64,000 bases of DNA. Source: Eumeta japonica (taxonomy: Eukaryota > Arthropoda > Insecta > Lepidoptera > Psychidae). The stretch is taken from assembly GCA_005406025.1 (NCBI GenBank), contig BGZK01000214.1:526759-590758 (forward strand), given 5' to 3'. The position numbers were made by a program, and so were the translations under genes. This document shows, piece by piece, positions 48,052 to 61,469 of this stretch. The notes below the pieces were generated by a model. The model was not told the origin of the DNA and searched no databases. It saw only the letters and a program-made list of their open reading frames with translations. Each line of letters opens with the position of its first letter. The stretch's first letter is position 1.

Positions 48052-51000
48052 GTCAGTGCACTGGTATACGTTTCATATACGATATTAGTGATTTCTATAT
48101 TTTCTTTTTCTTTTTTTCGTTGTATTCTGCTAAGCGAGATATTGTTCGATACATTATCACCTTTTACGTACTAAAAGTTCAGTTTGCTGAATTCACGGGT
48201 TTTAAAACAAATTTTGCATCATACTATTTCGACAAATCGTAATTGTTTAAAATTCGATTGGAAAATGACATCGAAGATTGCAATTATATTTTGTTTCGTT
48301 AATCGTATAGATGCATATATAAATTTATAGATGAATAAATATTAAAACTTTACAAGTTAGCCGGCCCGTGTTATGCCTTTTAATAGCTATTGATATTGCT
48401 GTTGATGGAAGAGGTGAAACCGATGGTAAAGCGACCGTCAGATATTATAAAGACGTTTCGAACATTTGTCGAACGTGAAAGGAATCCATCCACTGGAAAT
48501 AATTTTCTCGGCGGTAATTTATCAATATTTAACTGCGGTGGTGTTGAATGAGCTCGACGCGGTCGCGAGTGACCTGAGACGACCTGCATCTTCATCATGA
48601 CGAAAATGCTCGTTCTCGTGTCGCAGCGACGATTTGCAAAATCGTATAGAAAATACACTCGATGTAGTTCTTCACTCCGTATTTGTTGTACGTTGCGGCT
48701 TCGGATTGTTAATTACTCGATCGTCACATTCGACGAAGGTAAGACGGTAATGTAAAATACAACCTCTTCTTGTAACTTAGCCACGTTGTATTCCAAAGCA
48801 GTTATACGCTACATTCTCATAATGTGCATTGGTCCATTGATGTCATCGAACGATTCAGACTCCTGACCCGCGTCTCGTCTCAGTATTTCAACGAGTTTTT
48901 TTTTGTGCCGCACGACGACAACGACAATGACAACGTAGGCGATAGCTCCTTCGATTCGGGATGCAATTCTGAGAGACATTTTTTTTCCATACAAAATTGC
49001 TATTGTTGTAAACTAAAAAGAAAGGTGTCTGCGTTTTTTGGTAATAACTCAAAAGTGATAGTGAAAATTTTATAAAAAGAATATTAAAAACTACGGTATA
49101 TAAGTGTTTAAATTTATTTTGTATTTTTTTTATTACATTTTTAAATATATCGTGACACCAAAATTGAAACGGTCACCTGATTTGTCAAGTTATAAATTGC
49201 TGAATCTATTAACTATTAAAGATACTATCGTCGACATTCAAGATGATTTTTTAAAGAATTAATTGACCGTTTAAGTAAACTTCTCACCAGCTCCGTATCT
49301 ATCATAGTTCCATTTTTACATGCATTTGTTTATATAAAACTAGCATTACCTACATCTTACAATACTTACATGTTGAAATTAAAGCTTCTATTATTCAAGG
49401 CAATTTGGTAGGTTGGACTAAGGTATTGAATTAAGTATTTAAAAAAAATTAACACTGTTCTGGAATTTTTAATAGTTTCAGAAAAAAAGAATGCAAATCA
49501 GAATTTGTTTATAGCAACTGTTAAGATAATAAACAATTAATTTGTCGATGTTTTTTTTGTTATTTATATTGAGAACAGTCAGTTATGCTTAATAAAAAAT
49601 ATTTCTTAAGTAATTATTTAAATGTTTGATAAATATTCCGCGGAATCGAGGGCGTCCTCGTTTTTATGCTAAAGCATGAATCCGTACTGCCTTTTGTTAA
49701 GGGTAGGGGGTATGTCAACGCCACTGCAAACGATTCACCAGAAGTTTTTTACGATCTTACCGAGAACCGAAAGAAGACCTATCGGCCTATAGAATGTCGG
49801 GTGGGTATAATTTTCTTTTCCCGGTTTCCGGGTCGCGACCACGCGGGCGACTCCATTGCTTTGGGAAGTATCCTAGCGACGGCCACTTATTTTCTGTCGT
49901 CAGGAAGATCCCCATTGCGCTGTGGTTGGCCGCTCTGAAGATGTCTGTCTTTAATCCATCCGGTCTACGGTAGAAAATTAAGTGGAAAAATATTTGAATT
50001 AACGAGTGCAAATAAATGTTAATTTTTCGAAAACATTGTCATTTTCAATTAACTCCTTCTTTGTATTATACAAAATAATGATAATTCGGTGATAATAATT
50101 CAATTCAATTCATAGAAGAATGCAATTTTTCATCAATGTTTTCTTATGACAATATCACGTGAAATTATCTTCCGTAAACCTACTTTACAGACAACCATTT
50201 TTTTTTTAATCTTTGTATCCCCAAGTCGGTCCAAAGTTTTAATCTATAAGTTAAAGTCTCATTAAATCTAATAAAGACTAACGCTCTCGTCTGTAACCGG
50301 GGCAGCTTCACCGAACTGAGGTGACAGATTTCGAGGCGAGGAAATTAATAGGTTTTATTATGAAGTGTTCATCTTAAGCTTGTTACTGTAAAAATTATAT
50401 TTTGTAACCATACCACGAATTTGCATGCTTTATGATGCGTCGTGATTCTGCGTGACTTTGGTATTTGTGTTTACCGTTTCTATAAAACTATCTCAAAAAA
50501 AGAAAAATACCCACGATACGAAAATTTATATTTTACACATTTATATTTAATCGTTGATTACACAGTCACCCATCGGCTTTACATCTTGAAGGTATTCATT
50601 CCTCCATTCCATTACTTCAGTTCTGAGAAGTAACGCGATCGCGCATCCGGCGCCGGCGATGCACCTCGTCTGCTCGTCTAATTGGCGCGGCGCAGACGCG
50701 CGACCGACGGCCGACAGCGATCGCGTGGGAAAAGCCTTTCTTTACTGTGCTACGTTTTCTTTTACGAGCGGACGTATTAGGCCTCGTCTAACAACCCGCG
50801 CCGCCGGCCTGGCCGGGCGCCGGCTGCGGGCTTTCGTGGTCGCGGTCGGCTCCGGCGCGGCGCGTCACCGTTCTCCTGCGAGTACGTCGATGTCGTGCCG
50901 TACGGACGGGCCGTTTTAATTTACGAAATGGACGCTGCTATTCTCGTGCGGCCGTAGGTATCCGGCCGGCCCCGCGCGCCGCGCTCAATGGAGAGGCCGC

Positions 51001-53645
51001 CATTCATTCCGGCGCGGCGTGCGATCGCGGCCGAATCGATTCACTTCACGACCCACCGAACGAATATAACGTCTGCGTTTCCCATTCATCCGGTCGAGGG
51101 TCGTTCACGGATTATACCGGTTTGGATGGAAAATTCGGCGTTGAAGAGTTCCATTTTAGAATTCTTTCGAGTTTCCATGTTGCTAAATTGATTTGAACGC
51201 GTCTAATGCATTCGGTTTGGCGATGACGCGGCCGTAACCGACCGCGCCGGGCGTCTTTCACCGCGAGTCACGAGGAAGTGACGCAGAATCTAATCGATGA
51301 GGTAATCTTCGGATAGAATGTATCGTTCTAATGAATCATTCATTGTTTGTTACATGAATAGGGTAGTCTCGTTTCGAACATAAGTTTCTCGTTCCACTTG
51401 CCATACTTTTACAGTTACACGAGTATAAAAGAGGAGACGTTTATTATCTTATCGATCGACTATTATTATTGGTAGAATGAGAGATCGTAATTCGGGAAAC
51501 TGGATCCGGTAATCCGGCGGATTCGGCATCATTAGACGTCCACCGGATCCGGCACCGGTTTGCCGGATTTATTTATTTTAATATCCGTGCCTCGATTCAT
51601 ATCCATAAAACGAATTGATGAGAGGCGACATTTACGTCGCTAATGCAGTGCCGGCCCAACGACGTCGCGCGCGGCCGGGCGCGTGCGAAGCTCGAGCACG
51701 AGTGGCCGGCAGCGTCCGAGCCGCGCCGCGCCAGTTTGAGCTCGGTAGATAGCGCTGCTTTTCGCCGCGAATAGACATAAATGTATTTTCCGCCGTTTGC
51801 CAACTTTCAAACGTCCTCCCGCCCACGACCAGGATCGATCGCGTGGGCGGCGGGCGCTCGCCTGTTTTCTCTTTGACGATTGAAAGCGTAGCTATAAATA
51901 GCGTTGTTTGAATTTTGTTCTGATCGTAAGACGCCCACGCTCGCGCGCCGCCGCCCGCCGCCCGCCGCCGCCGACGTCACGGGCGGAGCCGAACCGAACT
52001 CGTCAAAAGGTGGTGGATTCTCGTGGGAGTTTTTAACACTACGTCACTTTGTGTCTTCTTTTGGTTGTGCTGGAAATATATGCGTTATTCTACTATGTTT
52101 ATTGATCTTTAAGTCGGTCCGAGTCTGCCATTCTTAAAATGTTCAGCTCAATCGCAGCCTTCGATCCGGACTGGAAGCGTGGAACCTTGAGCGTGTCGGC
52201 TCAAAAGTTTAAATCCTTCGATTTGAAATAAATTTTTATGGAAAGATGATAGGATTCTAAATTGCTTCATCGCATACGTTCATTTTTTAAATTAAAAAAA
52301 AAGGATTAATGGTAGAACATAGTTTTTTAATGTCGACTTTTGGTGATGTTAAAATCGACGTGTTACAATTATTACTGCAAAAACAATTTGATTACAACTT
52401 GACATGTAGTTACAAAATGCGAAAACATTTTTTTCTTCAATCTATTATGTATCCGTATATAATTTATAATATATTATTTATAATATATAAAATATTAAAC
52501 TAATCTCAAATAATAGGCGATGAATGGAGTGCTCCGGACAGCACGTAGCCAAGTGTAACATTTGAGCGTCCGTGCTCACGCCGAGGTCGCGATGTATTTT
52601 GATATTTTTCTCGGATGCGGACTCGATGACTCAAAGGATCCTACCGCATTTGGATTGTAATCTGAAACTACATTAACTATCATCTGTCACTGCTCTCCAT
52701 GACCGATGTATCGGCATAATTGTTAAATTCTAATACAGTGACAATAATATCTCAGATCAAAAAGCATACGCGTAAATGGCTGAAGTTCTGCACTGTTTTA
52801 TGTTTTAACCGGTTTCCGGTTTTAAAACAACTAGGTCATCTCTCAGCAGCTCTGGAAATTTATCTTATATGACCCTCGTTTGTCTCTAAAATAAGATAAA
52901 ACTAATTCATCTTTTGATTCATCAATACTACTGCATCTTTAAGTCTGAGCACTACATAAAATGTAATCACGAAAGAGACGCATGAAACATAACGGAGTAT
53001 CTTCCGTAGAATCCATCTCAAAAACGAGACGTCGACAGGCAGCGTTCGAAGGCCATATAGCCAGTACATATCTGTAATTAGATACACATTTGAGGGCATA
53101 CTGAATTTATTTTCCCTCCCGCGATTCTCGCGCGGACTCGCAATCGAAACGAAAACACTTTCGCTTTCATCGATCCATTGAGCGCGGGCGTCGACGTCGT
53201 GAGAGGTACGCGAGTTTACGGACGCGCCGCTCCGACCTTGCGGGCGCCGCCGGCCGCGCCGGGACCGCCGACAAAAGGGCGAAAAAGCCTCGAGCGCCGC
53301 GCGACGGTCATTCGTTCCGCCGCCCACGCCCCGCCCGGCGACCACGTTACGAAACACCTTCGGTCGTCACCGACGGCCTCCGCCTCCGCCGTGTGGCCGA
53401 TGCCCACGAGAACTGCACGTCTGCGTTGCAATGTACGCGAAACGGATGTGGCTTTGATGTAACGAAGAGTGCGTATAGTTTTATACACGTGTCGTTCTCT
53501 GCTGTTTTGAAAACTAAAAATTTGGTTGCCTGTAAAGTCGGTATACGGGCGAAAGTTTACGTGACAACGACTTTGAATGGTAAAATCATTTTAATGTGAA
53601 TATTCATTCGTATAGTAGGAAGAAGGATGAAATAATAGTAACAAT

Positions 53646-53702
53646 TTAAAACATTTATTTATACAAAGATTATATTTAAAACATTAATTTATACAAAGAA
53701 TC
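53646..53702. repeat. Tandem duplication, ~30-bp unit
   Basis: TTTAAAACATTTATTTATAC followed by AAAGATTATA repeats as TTTAAAACATTAATTTATAC followed by AAAGAAT. Confidence 0.8.
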
Positions 53703-54649
53703 TCGCACTGAATTTCATATTAACAAAATTTTATTTTTACCTTTACACATACATACGTATTTATATACAAATATACATACAATAACTTGCAATACATTTG
53801 CAAGCTATGCACTAATCTCTAGTGCTGCGCGCGGCAGACCGATCATAGTTGAGTGGGAGAGAGACGGCATTCGGCGGGCCTCTCTCTCGTTCGGTGACTC
53901 ATCGTTACGTTACCGAGCGTTACATTTTTCATAAGTGACTCCCAGCCGCAACCTAATTTAAGACGTTGTCACGTCAAAAATGTAAATGCTGAACATTCGC
54001 GCCGACAGAAATATAATGTACCGCGTGGACGTGATAAATCTATTGAGATAATGCGGTTTTTTTTTTCCAGAATTCTTTCCACTAAATAATGTGGTCACGT
54101 GTAAAAGAAATAAATATGAGTTCGTAGACCAAGAAGAAAACACAGATGTACAAATCGAGACAAAGATGAATAAGTAAAAATATATTATAGTATATTTTAA
54201 CATTTAGCGCAATCTATTTTTATGGAAGTCATATCCTCTCCAAGGACAAATTAATTTGCTACGCGAATGGAAATATAGGTACGACGTCGGCCGTGGGCGC
54301 CACGCGGCCCGTGGGCGTAATCACTACCGAAACGTACATAAGGGTCCGGCCGCCCACGCGCGCCGGCGGCGGAGGTCGCGTCGCTGGCGTTTTAAAATGC
54401 TTGCGAGCCGCCGCGGGCACGCGCACGTGCGGGCGACGACGCCGGGGCGCCGGCACGGCTGCCCGCGCGGGCGCCCCGCCGTCTTCGCCAATTGTTCATC
54501 GGCGGTCGCTTGGTTGCGTAAACATAATAGATGCTAAATGATAATTCTTTAATCGCAAATATTATTTTCGGACGCGTGTCATCATATAAGCTTTCAAATA
54601 TTCAGTGCAGGTTGTGTTTTCGTATTTTCAAGGTTTTCTATCCGAAGAG

Positions 54650-54870
54650 TACTGACGGAACCCTGTAACGCAATTCATGCGGGCCGACTGCCGGTCCGTC
54701 CGGCTATTACGGGGATGTATCTTTTAAACCGTCATACGTAGACACTTGAAATTTTTAGTGTATTATTAATGCCGATTTTACAACAACCAATAAAAATAAA
54801 ATTAAGTAAAAAAATTAAAGATGGTGCCCTCTAAGAGCCGTATTTTTTCTACGTTTTTTGTTCGATCTTA
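54650..54870 (-). mobile_element. Fragment of the SINE-like repeat
   Basis: Contains ACTGACGGAACCCTGTAACG, TTTAAACCGTCATACGTAGA then CACTTGAAATTTTTAGTG, and a later GGTGCCCTCTAAGAGCCG. The order resembles the interior of the lepidopteran GAACCCT-bounded repeat. Confidence 0.45.
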
Positions 54871-56778
54871 ATTATTGTTCCTGTTGTCCAATTACTATTA
54901 ATATGTATATAGTCTTAAGTATTATTCGGTGATACGGAACTTTTGGTATGTGAGTCTGAATCGCACTTGGGTCGCTTATGACATTCCTGTTGTGAACAAT
55001 GTACATTTTCAAAAATTCACAAAAAAATATATTGTTAAAAGAAAACATTTAAAAGTCTCTGAAATCCCGGGTACGATATCTTATCAATGTGCATTATCGA
55101 AAACAAGCAAAAAAAATAAATCGTCGAAACTATTGAAGCATTAAAATATTTTTATACATTATTAAGTTCTTCTTACCTTAGTTTGGTTATTTTTTGTAAT
55201 AAAATGAATCAAGTATGCAATCTCGAAAAAGGCACTTTTCACACTATTTGACAAATACATTTGTATATTTTAATGTCGTCTAGATATATCCTCGCATCCT
55301 TTATGTTCGGAAAAAGCACATCTATGGTGAAAATTTGGCGGGCAGGATCATGTTATGCTTAGAAATAATTTGGAAAATAAATATCACGCTAACCGATTTC
55401 GATGATTATTTTTTATTAGAAAGGATGCATTTCAAGGGTGCTTTGGTGAGAGTTTGGTTAGGTTCTGATTATGGGATCCATGACAAAGTAAACGGAACTC
55501 TTCAATTCTTTGGAGCAAATTAACAATCCTCTGCCGAATCTTTTATAGGCTATTCGCATATTCGAGTCACCTACCGTAACGTCGTTATGGTCAAGTAATT
55601 GTCGTAGTCGAATATGATGTTCAATGGAACTTTTTAGACGCTTACGGTAAGGGTGCGATCTATTAGCAGCAGGTTTACTAGGTCTACCCATATCCAGACA
55701 AATTAGTTAATGTACTTCAGATTCACTAAAAATCAAAAAATAAACAAACATTTTAACAAAAAAAAACAACCGACTACAAAACAAAACCTATTCTAATACA
55801 AATTAATATGCACTAAAAAGTAAAAAAATAATTGCGTATTCTTCTACAAGTTAATAATCATCTTACTTTTTCTACTCATCAATATGTAGGTACGATCTAT
55901 GTGTTTACCACGCAAGAAGATAGGTAGATACCTATCCACTTCAAACTCAACAGTCAACACATACCTATGAATAACAAACAATAATCAAAATATTTTTAGA
56001 GTTCTCCTAAGTAAAATGAAACGAAAAATATTAGACTACCTAAAAGTCAATCAAAGTCAGCCATGAAGGAAACGTTACAATATACCTAGCAATAGACACC
56101 GACTCCAAAAATAACAATGATTGTAACTACATTATATTATCGTAGTAATTTGATTGATCGTTTTAAGTTTCAGACATGTGCCCTTTTAGCATATTTATAT
56201 TCAATTAGTTTTGTCCAAACACATTGCTTTTGGGGCGAACGTGGCGAGAACGCAGGCCGAGGTTGTCATTTGGGTTTTTAAATAGAACGCCGAGGTAATT
56301 TAAGACTATTTGCCTTTCCGAGCGTCGCCGCGGCCTCGGCCCACTTGTCACCTTGTAACCGGATACGTACACTTCGATCGTATATATTTTTTTACGCTCC
56401 AATATTTCCGGAAACCGAAGACTGGCGTTTGTGTATTTGACGCTACTTTCGGTTAGCCACCGTGTACAGTTCGATAGAGGAGTGTGACGTGTGCCCGTGC
56501 GGTACCTGCACTCGTCCCGAATAGACACATCGTGCAACTCGTTCGGGAGCCTCCAGTTCGTTGCGGCTAGCGTACGCTGTTACGGCTGCCTGCACCTACA
56601 ACATGCGTTTTATGGAAAAACATCCTGCCGATAGAACGCTTTTTGTGTTCACCCCTGGTCGGAAAGTAAAGTTAAACCGGCCGGCACCGTCTCGTTCGTC
56701 ACATTCAAATGTTATACGCAAACCTTAAGCCCGGCTCAAATACATTTTAATATTTAGGCTTTGATATGTTTACGACCT

Positions 56779-57080
56779 TTTTAGGGTTCCACGCCTCGAA
56801 AAGAAAAGAGGATCCTCTGTATACCCTCCTTCGTTTTCGCCTATTTGTCTGCCTATCTATCATTTGTCGAAACCTTTTTGCTTAGGAACGCGTGGAGGTT
56901 ATCGAGCTGAAATTAATATCCAATATTTAAATTTGCGATACCTTGAAACTGCAAAAAACAAACTTCTAAGATATTGCAATCAAAAAATATGGGCATTTAT
57001 GCCTTATATTTTGACATTCGTTACTAAATCAAACGGTAGAGGACTCGAATTAGAAACTACCTACAGCCATCTATTTAATG
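56779..57080 (-). mobile_element. Fragment of the SINE-like repeat (5' part inverted)
   Basis: Starts TTTTTAGGGTTCCACGCCTC, the inverse of the GAACCCTAAAAA end of the element at 10004-10857. It then has GTCTGCCTATCTATCATTTG and ATCGAGCTGAAATTAATATC. Confidence 0.55.
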
Positions 57081-57130
57081 AATGAAATGTATTGTATATA
57101 AATTTTAGAATGTTAAAAATATATGGCGAG

Positions 57131-57485
57131 TGGGTTGGCTAAAAAAGTTCTGGTCAGACTACGATTAAATAAAATTAGAAAATTACTTTTTGTTAAACAT
57201 TGCACTCATTAGTTTGACGAAGAAATTTTATACCAATCGAAAGTATGAAGCCTATAGAATATGTAAACGTTGAATTGTCTTTTTTTTCCTGGCGTAACTT
57301 TTGGTTGGCGTAATTTGAACAGATAAATCGATAGTAGTAATTTACACACATGTTTAATAAACTAGCAAAAGCATTGCTTTGTGATTGTGTAATACAAATT
57401 TGTTCTTTGAATTAAAAAGTGCAATGTTAAAAAGCTTTTTGAATTTTATTAATATTAGTCCTGCTAGAAATTTTTAGCCAACCCA
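57131..57485. mobile_element. Mariner-like MITE
   Basis: 355 bp with inverted ends: left TGGGTTGGCTAAAAAAGTTC then TGGTCAGACTA; right, read inverted, TGGGTTGGCTAAAAATTTCT then AGCAGGACTA. The ends resemble mariner termini. No transposase frame remains. The right end is followed by TA; the left TA is lost. Confidence 0.8.
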
Positions 57486-58028
57486 ATAGCGATATATTTT
57501 TAACACAATTAAATTTGATATAAAATACTGGATCTTAGTCTAAAACATATCGGGTCTTTCCTATTGGCTCGAATGATGAAAGTTAGCAAGAAGCGAGGTC
57601 TTAGGAAGCAAGTAAAGAAATAAATACGTAAATTGATAATTTAGAATGGCATCACCAAAAATCTTAAAATTTTATTTTTTAATACTGTACCAACTAACAT
57701 CTCCAGTGGAACTACGGACCGTGTTATAGACAGATGTATCGAAGAACATCATTTAACTTATCGTTACAAAATTTGAAATTTTCAAGTTTGGGTATTTCAT
57801 AAGAACAATCAAAAGTTTTTCAGAAAGATAAACACATTATGTAACTCTCAGGTTGCGAGTGCTATTAGCACTTGCCCGGTGTTCAAATTTTTCTGGTGTC
57901 GTTAAAAGGAACTACGATCATTTAAGTATTGGTTCCATAGTTCCGTAGTCCGTTTTACACATATTTCTACATTCCTCAATCCTCGAATCCTATAGCAATA
58001 TATTACAATTGCTTGCAACAATATTGAC

Positions 58029-58070
58029 CCTCAGCGCGCAATGCCATTATAGTGGCATTTGCGACTGAGG
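58029..58070. repeat. Imperfect 42-bp palindrome, candidate piggyBac-type end
   Basis: CCTCAG...CTGAGG flanks ATGCCATTATAGTGGCAT. It is preceded by TTGAC, reminiscent of a mutated TTAA target before a CCC end, and lies about 1.1 kb upstream of the piggyBac-type relic. No matching right end found. Confidence 0.4.
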
Positions 58071-58878
58071 CGCACCCACTAGAACGGCATAACTCGCTCT
58101 TTTGGTACGATACAAAGAAAAATACTTTTAAATTTCTGGGTTATACTACAATATTATACGAAATTGAATCTTATAGTTTAAAAATAAGGGAGCAGAAAAA
58201 TATTTACTGTTCTCGTCACTTGCGTCAAAAAATCTACAACGATATTTTAAATCCACGTGATGCCATACGCTACGTCATCTCACTTTGCGGTGAATTGTTG
58301 TGTGCTGATTTTGCTACGAAATTATGGATAAGCTAAGAAAACCGTAAGTATTTCTCTTTGATAAATATACTAAAATACGTAGAAACGTTTGGAGAATCAT
58401 ATTAAGCATAGATTACAATGTTTTTCGAAAAGACTTATGTCTAAAATAACCCGAAACTTTCATCCTTTATTCTTTGTTGTATAACATGGTCGCCATTGTT
58501 CAATTTTAGTTATTGATTTTACATATTATTTCAATATATTATTTTATTTCAATGATTTCTAATGACAAAGTAGACTATTAGCTTTTGTCTCGGTGCAAAA
58601 TTTGTAGAGAATTTACATATATGTACAAAAACCGTTACATTTGCTAACGGCAATCGTCTGTTGTAAGCGGTGAGGGAGACATGTTTTCCAAATTTCAACC
58701 GTAGTACAGTCAAGCAAAAGTGAAAAATATAAAATTTACGATTTTGTTCGAATTATTGAATTACTTGAATTATTAAATTTCAGGATTAATTGAATAATAT
58801 TACAAACTATGCAAATAGGATAAAAAGGAAAATGTTTATATTTCATTTCTGTCAAATTCATTTATATTGCAAATTTTT

Positions 58879-59155
58879 TATTTTGTATATAAATATTTAC
58901 CATGTTTTATAAACTTGGAAAATATGAAATTTTTGTAGGTAAAGTATTTACGAGGAATTTTTCTAAACTATCATATCGCTAATTTGTTTTTATTTTGAAT
59001 AAAATATTTACCAAGTTTTATTAATTTTGAAAATATGAGAATTTTTATGTTAGGAAAGTATTTATGAAGAATTTTTTTTAAACGTTATTGCTAATTTATT
59101 TTTATTTTGAATATAAGTATTTACCATGTTTTATGAATTTTTAAAATATGAGATT
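58879..59155. repeat. Three diverged ~115-bp tandem units abutting the piggyBac relic
   Basis: Units begin near 58882 (TATATAAATATTTACCATG), 58996 (GAATAAAATATTTACCAAG) and 59109 (GAATATAAGTATTTACCATG). Each continues TTTTAT..A..TT..AAAATATGA and, in the first two, AAGTATTTA then GCTAATTT. The third unit supplies the first ATG of the relic's frame (59126). Confidence 0.75.
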
Positions 59156-61469
59156 TTTTCGACGGATGTGGAAGAATGCACGTCGGGCACCAAGAAATTG
59201 CTGATGGAGCTGGGTATAAATAAACTTGGGGAAGCCAGAGAAATTCTTTACGTCGTTGAAATAGAAGCTACCGAGCATGACATTATGTCACAGGTATCAA
59301 ACCTCGTTGCGCCATTTCCGGCTTCTACGATTTAACCAGCGAGTACTCATCAAGTGATAACTTTTCCTGATGTCCACGTTTCTGCTGATGAAGACATGCC
59401 GAGTTCTTCTAGGACTTTCCGTGTCTCATCACCAACAGAAGCGCTTTTGGATCCTGAAAGTGGAAGTAGTTATGATGATTCAGAATTTTCGGATGACGAT
59501 GATGCCGAATATCTTGTCACTTCCGCCAAAAAGAAGATTCAGCAGAATTTATCAAATGATGAGGAGCTACCACCTCAAGTAGCGGCGTCGGCAAGGTTTA
59601 TGGAAGCCGAAATGGATGTAGACCACGAGAAATTGTTGAGTGGTGACGTTAATTTCAAATGGCAACGAGACTTCACCGCATTCACTGCGGTTAGAGAAGA
59701 GTTTTTTTGTCCACCCAGTTGGTGCGGTGAAGGATTATGATTCTCCTTATGATGCCTTCATCGATATATTTGACGTTGACATCATGAAGGAAATTGTCAT
59801 TGAAACTAACCGTTACGCTCAACAAGTAATTGATAAGGCAAAAGCTGTAGTATACATACAACGTCATCGCGCATGTACAAGTGGAAAGATACCACTGTAG
59901 ATGAGCTTTACCGTTTGTTCGCAGTTTTTATTTATATGGGCATATGTCAATTTAACTCTTTAGAAGAGTATTGGAAGAAAGGCACTGACGTTGAATTGGT
60001 CTATTTCCGTAATCCCATGTCCTATGACAGATAGGGACTTCTAACTAAATGCCTACACTTTTCAGATAATGATAAACAACCGCTGCCGAACGCGAAAAGC
60101 AAGCAACCGCTTGCGGCCAGTAACCAACCAGTTACTGACTGTAAGCAGCTGCCTGCCGATAATCGAAAGGAAAGTGTAGGTTCCTTTTCCCATAAATTGT
60201 ATAAATTGCAACCTATTATTTCCCATTTGAATCCAAAATTCCAGGAATTATATGTATTAAATAGATCGATTAGCGTAGATGATTCGTTTACCCTGTTCAA
60301 AGGTCGTCTTTCCTTTGCACAATATATAAAAGCAAAAGCCGCTCGCTGGGGAATCAAATCATTTGAATTGTGTGAATCCCGGACAGGGTACTTATATAAA
60401 TTTATAATTTATACAGGTGAGGAAAAAAAAATAACAACGAAGAAAGTGTCGACGATTGTGATGAAAGAGCTGAAGCCGGGAGGGGCAGGGTCAAAAGTAG
60501 GGGACAAATGCATAGACGCAAAAGTAAAAAACTAATGTCTAACCCTCCTGCTACTTCTGGCACTGCCCCTAATACTAACATTATGGCAAAGGCTCTGACC
60601 GGGAAAACTACAAATAGTTTTAAATTTACTAGAAGGTCTTGAACATAAGGACATTGTGTCACGATGGACAATTTTATAATAGTCCAGCGTTGGCACGATA
60701 CCTCAAATGTCGAGGCTTTGACTGTCTGGGCACAGTACGCCTCACTCGTAAAATATACCAGAAGATGTAAAAGAGATGAAGAAAAACTGTGAAAAGGGCA
60801 CGATCATTGCTCGCCACTCCGGCGATGTAATGGTGTTGGCATGGAAGGATGCAAAATCGTATCGATGATTAGCACCTTCCACGACAACAGCACTTACACG
60901 GGAACAAGGGCTGGCGAGGAATGTGAGAAGCCCATGTGTGAAAACTACAATACGACTATGGGGGCATTGATCTAAAAGATCAAACGCTCTCCATGTACCC
61001 AATGGAAAGAAAGAGGGGTTTAAAATGGTATATAAAGATGTTCAAAAGGTTATTGAACACATGTGTGCACAACGCTTATATTTTGTACAAGGATAGTCAT
61101 AACAAAAGATATGACGAAAAGAACATAATGACGCACAGAGAGTTTCGATATCAGATTGCAGTATCGTTGAAGATGCGGTACATGCCTCCCGCACCGGTTC
61201 GCAGTCTGATATCGCGATCAGAATTACGACTGGACAGGACTAAAAACCATATGCCTATTCGTGGAGATATTTTGTGTTGCCAGATGTGTTTACTAAAATA
61301 TGCCATAAGAAGTCGGACGGTAATCCAGTGTTCTGTATGCAAAGTCGGATTATGCGTCTTGAAAAACGATTGTTTCCTTGAGTATCATTCAGTAGAAACT
61401 CTACCTCCACATAAACTAAAACGAGACAAGCCTAAACGATGGGCTGGGTCGACAAAATCGACGAAATGA
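59126..61469 (+). pseudogene. piggyBac-type transposase relic
   Basis: A DDD transposase broken by several frameshifts and an in-frame stop (TAG after SYDR, 60031-60033). In order: acidic N-terminus (SSYDDSEFSDDDDAEY, 59460-59510), IVIETNRYAQQVIDKAK, ELYRLFAVFIYMGICQF, LLTKCLHFSDN, then SISVDDSFTLFKGRLSFAQY with the first catalytic Asp (about 60269-60325) and GIKSFELCESRTGYLYKFII. Next come FYNSPALARYLKCRGFDC and the third Asp region GIDLKDQ (60963-60983), and a C-terminal Cys-rich domain (CCQMCLLK, CSVCKVGLC) ending at 61469. Block order and motifs are piggyBac family. Flanking TTAA duplications were not found. Confidence 0.88.

Noticed and set aside
50659..54537. Arg/Ala/Pro-rich frames in CpG-rich patches (50659, 51597, 51904, 52902, 53178, 54256)
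   Set aside because: G+C-rich DNA has few stops, and none shows family motifs or matches the missing Mkp3 catalytic domain.
55458..55691. 77-codon minus-strand frame starting MGRPSKPAANRSHPYR, and a plus-strand frame at 55335
   Set aside because: Looks mildly protein-like but is short, overlapped by the opposite frame and without family resemblance.
56205..56537. 110-codon minus-strand frame
   Set aside because: No motif, no neighbours in frame, partly CpG-rich. Could not be supported as a gene.
58052..58336. 94-codon plus-strand frame
   Set aside because: Starts inside a palindrome and has no recognised domain. It might belong to the piggyBac-type element but no evidence ties them.
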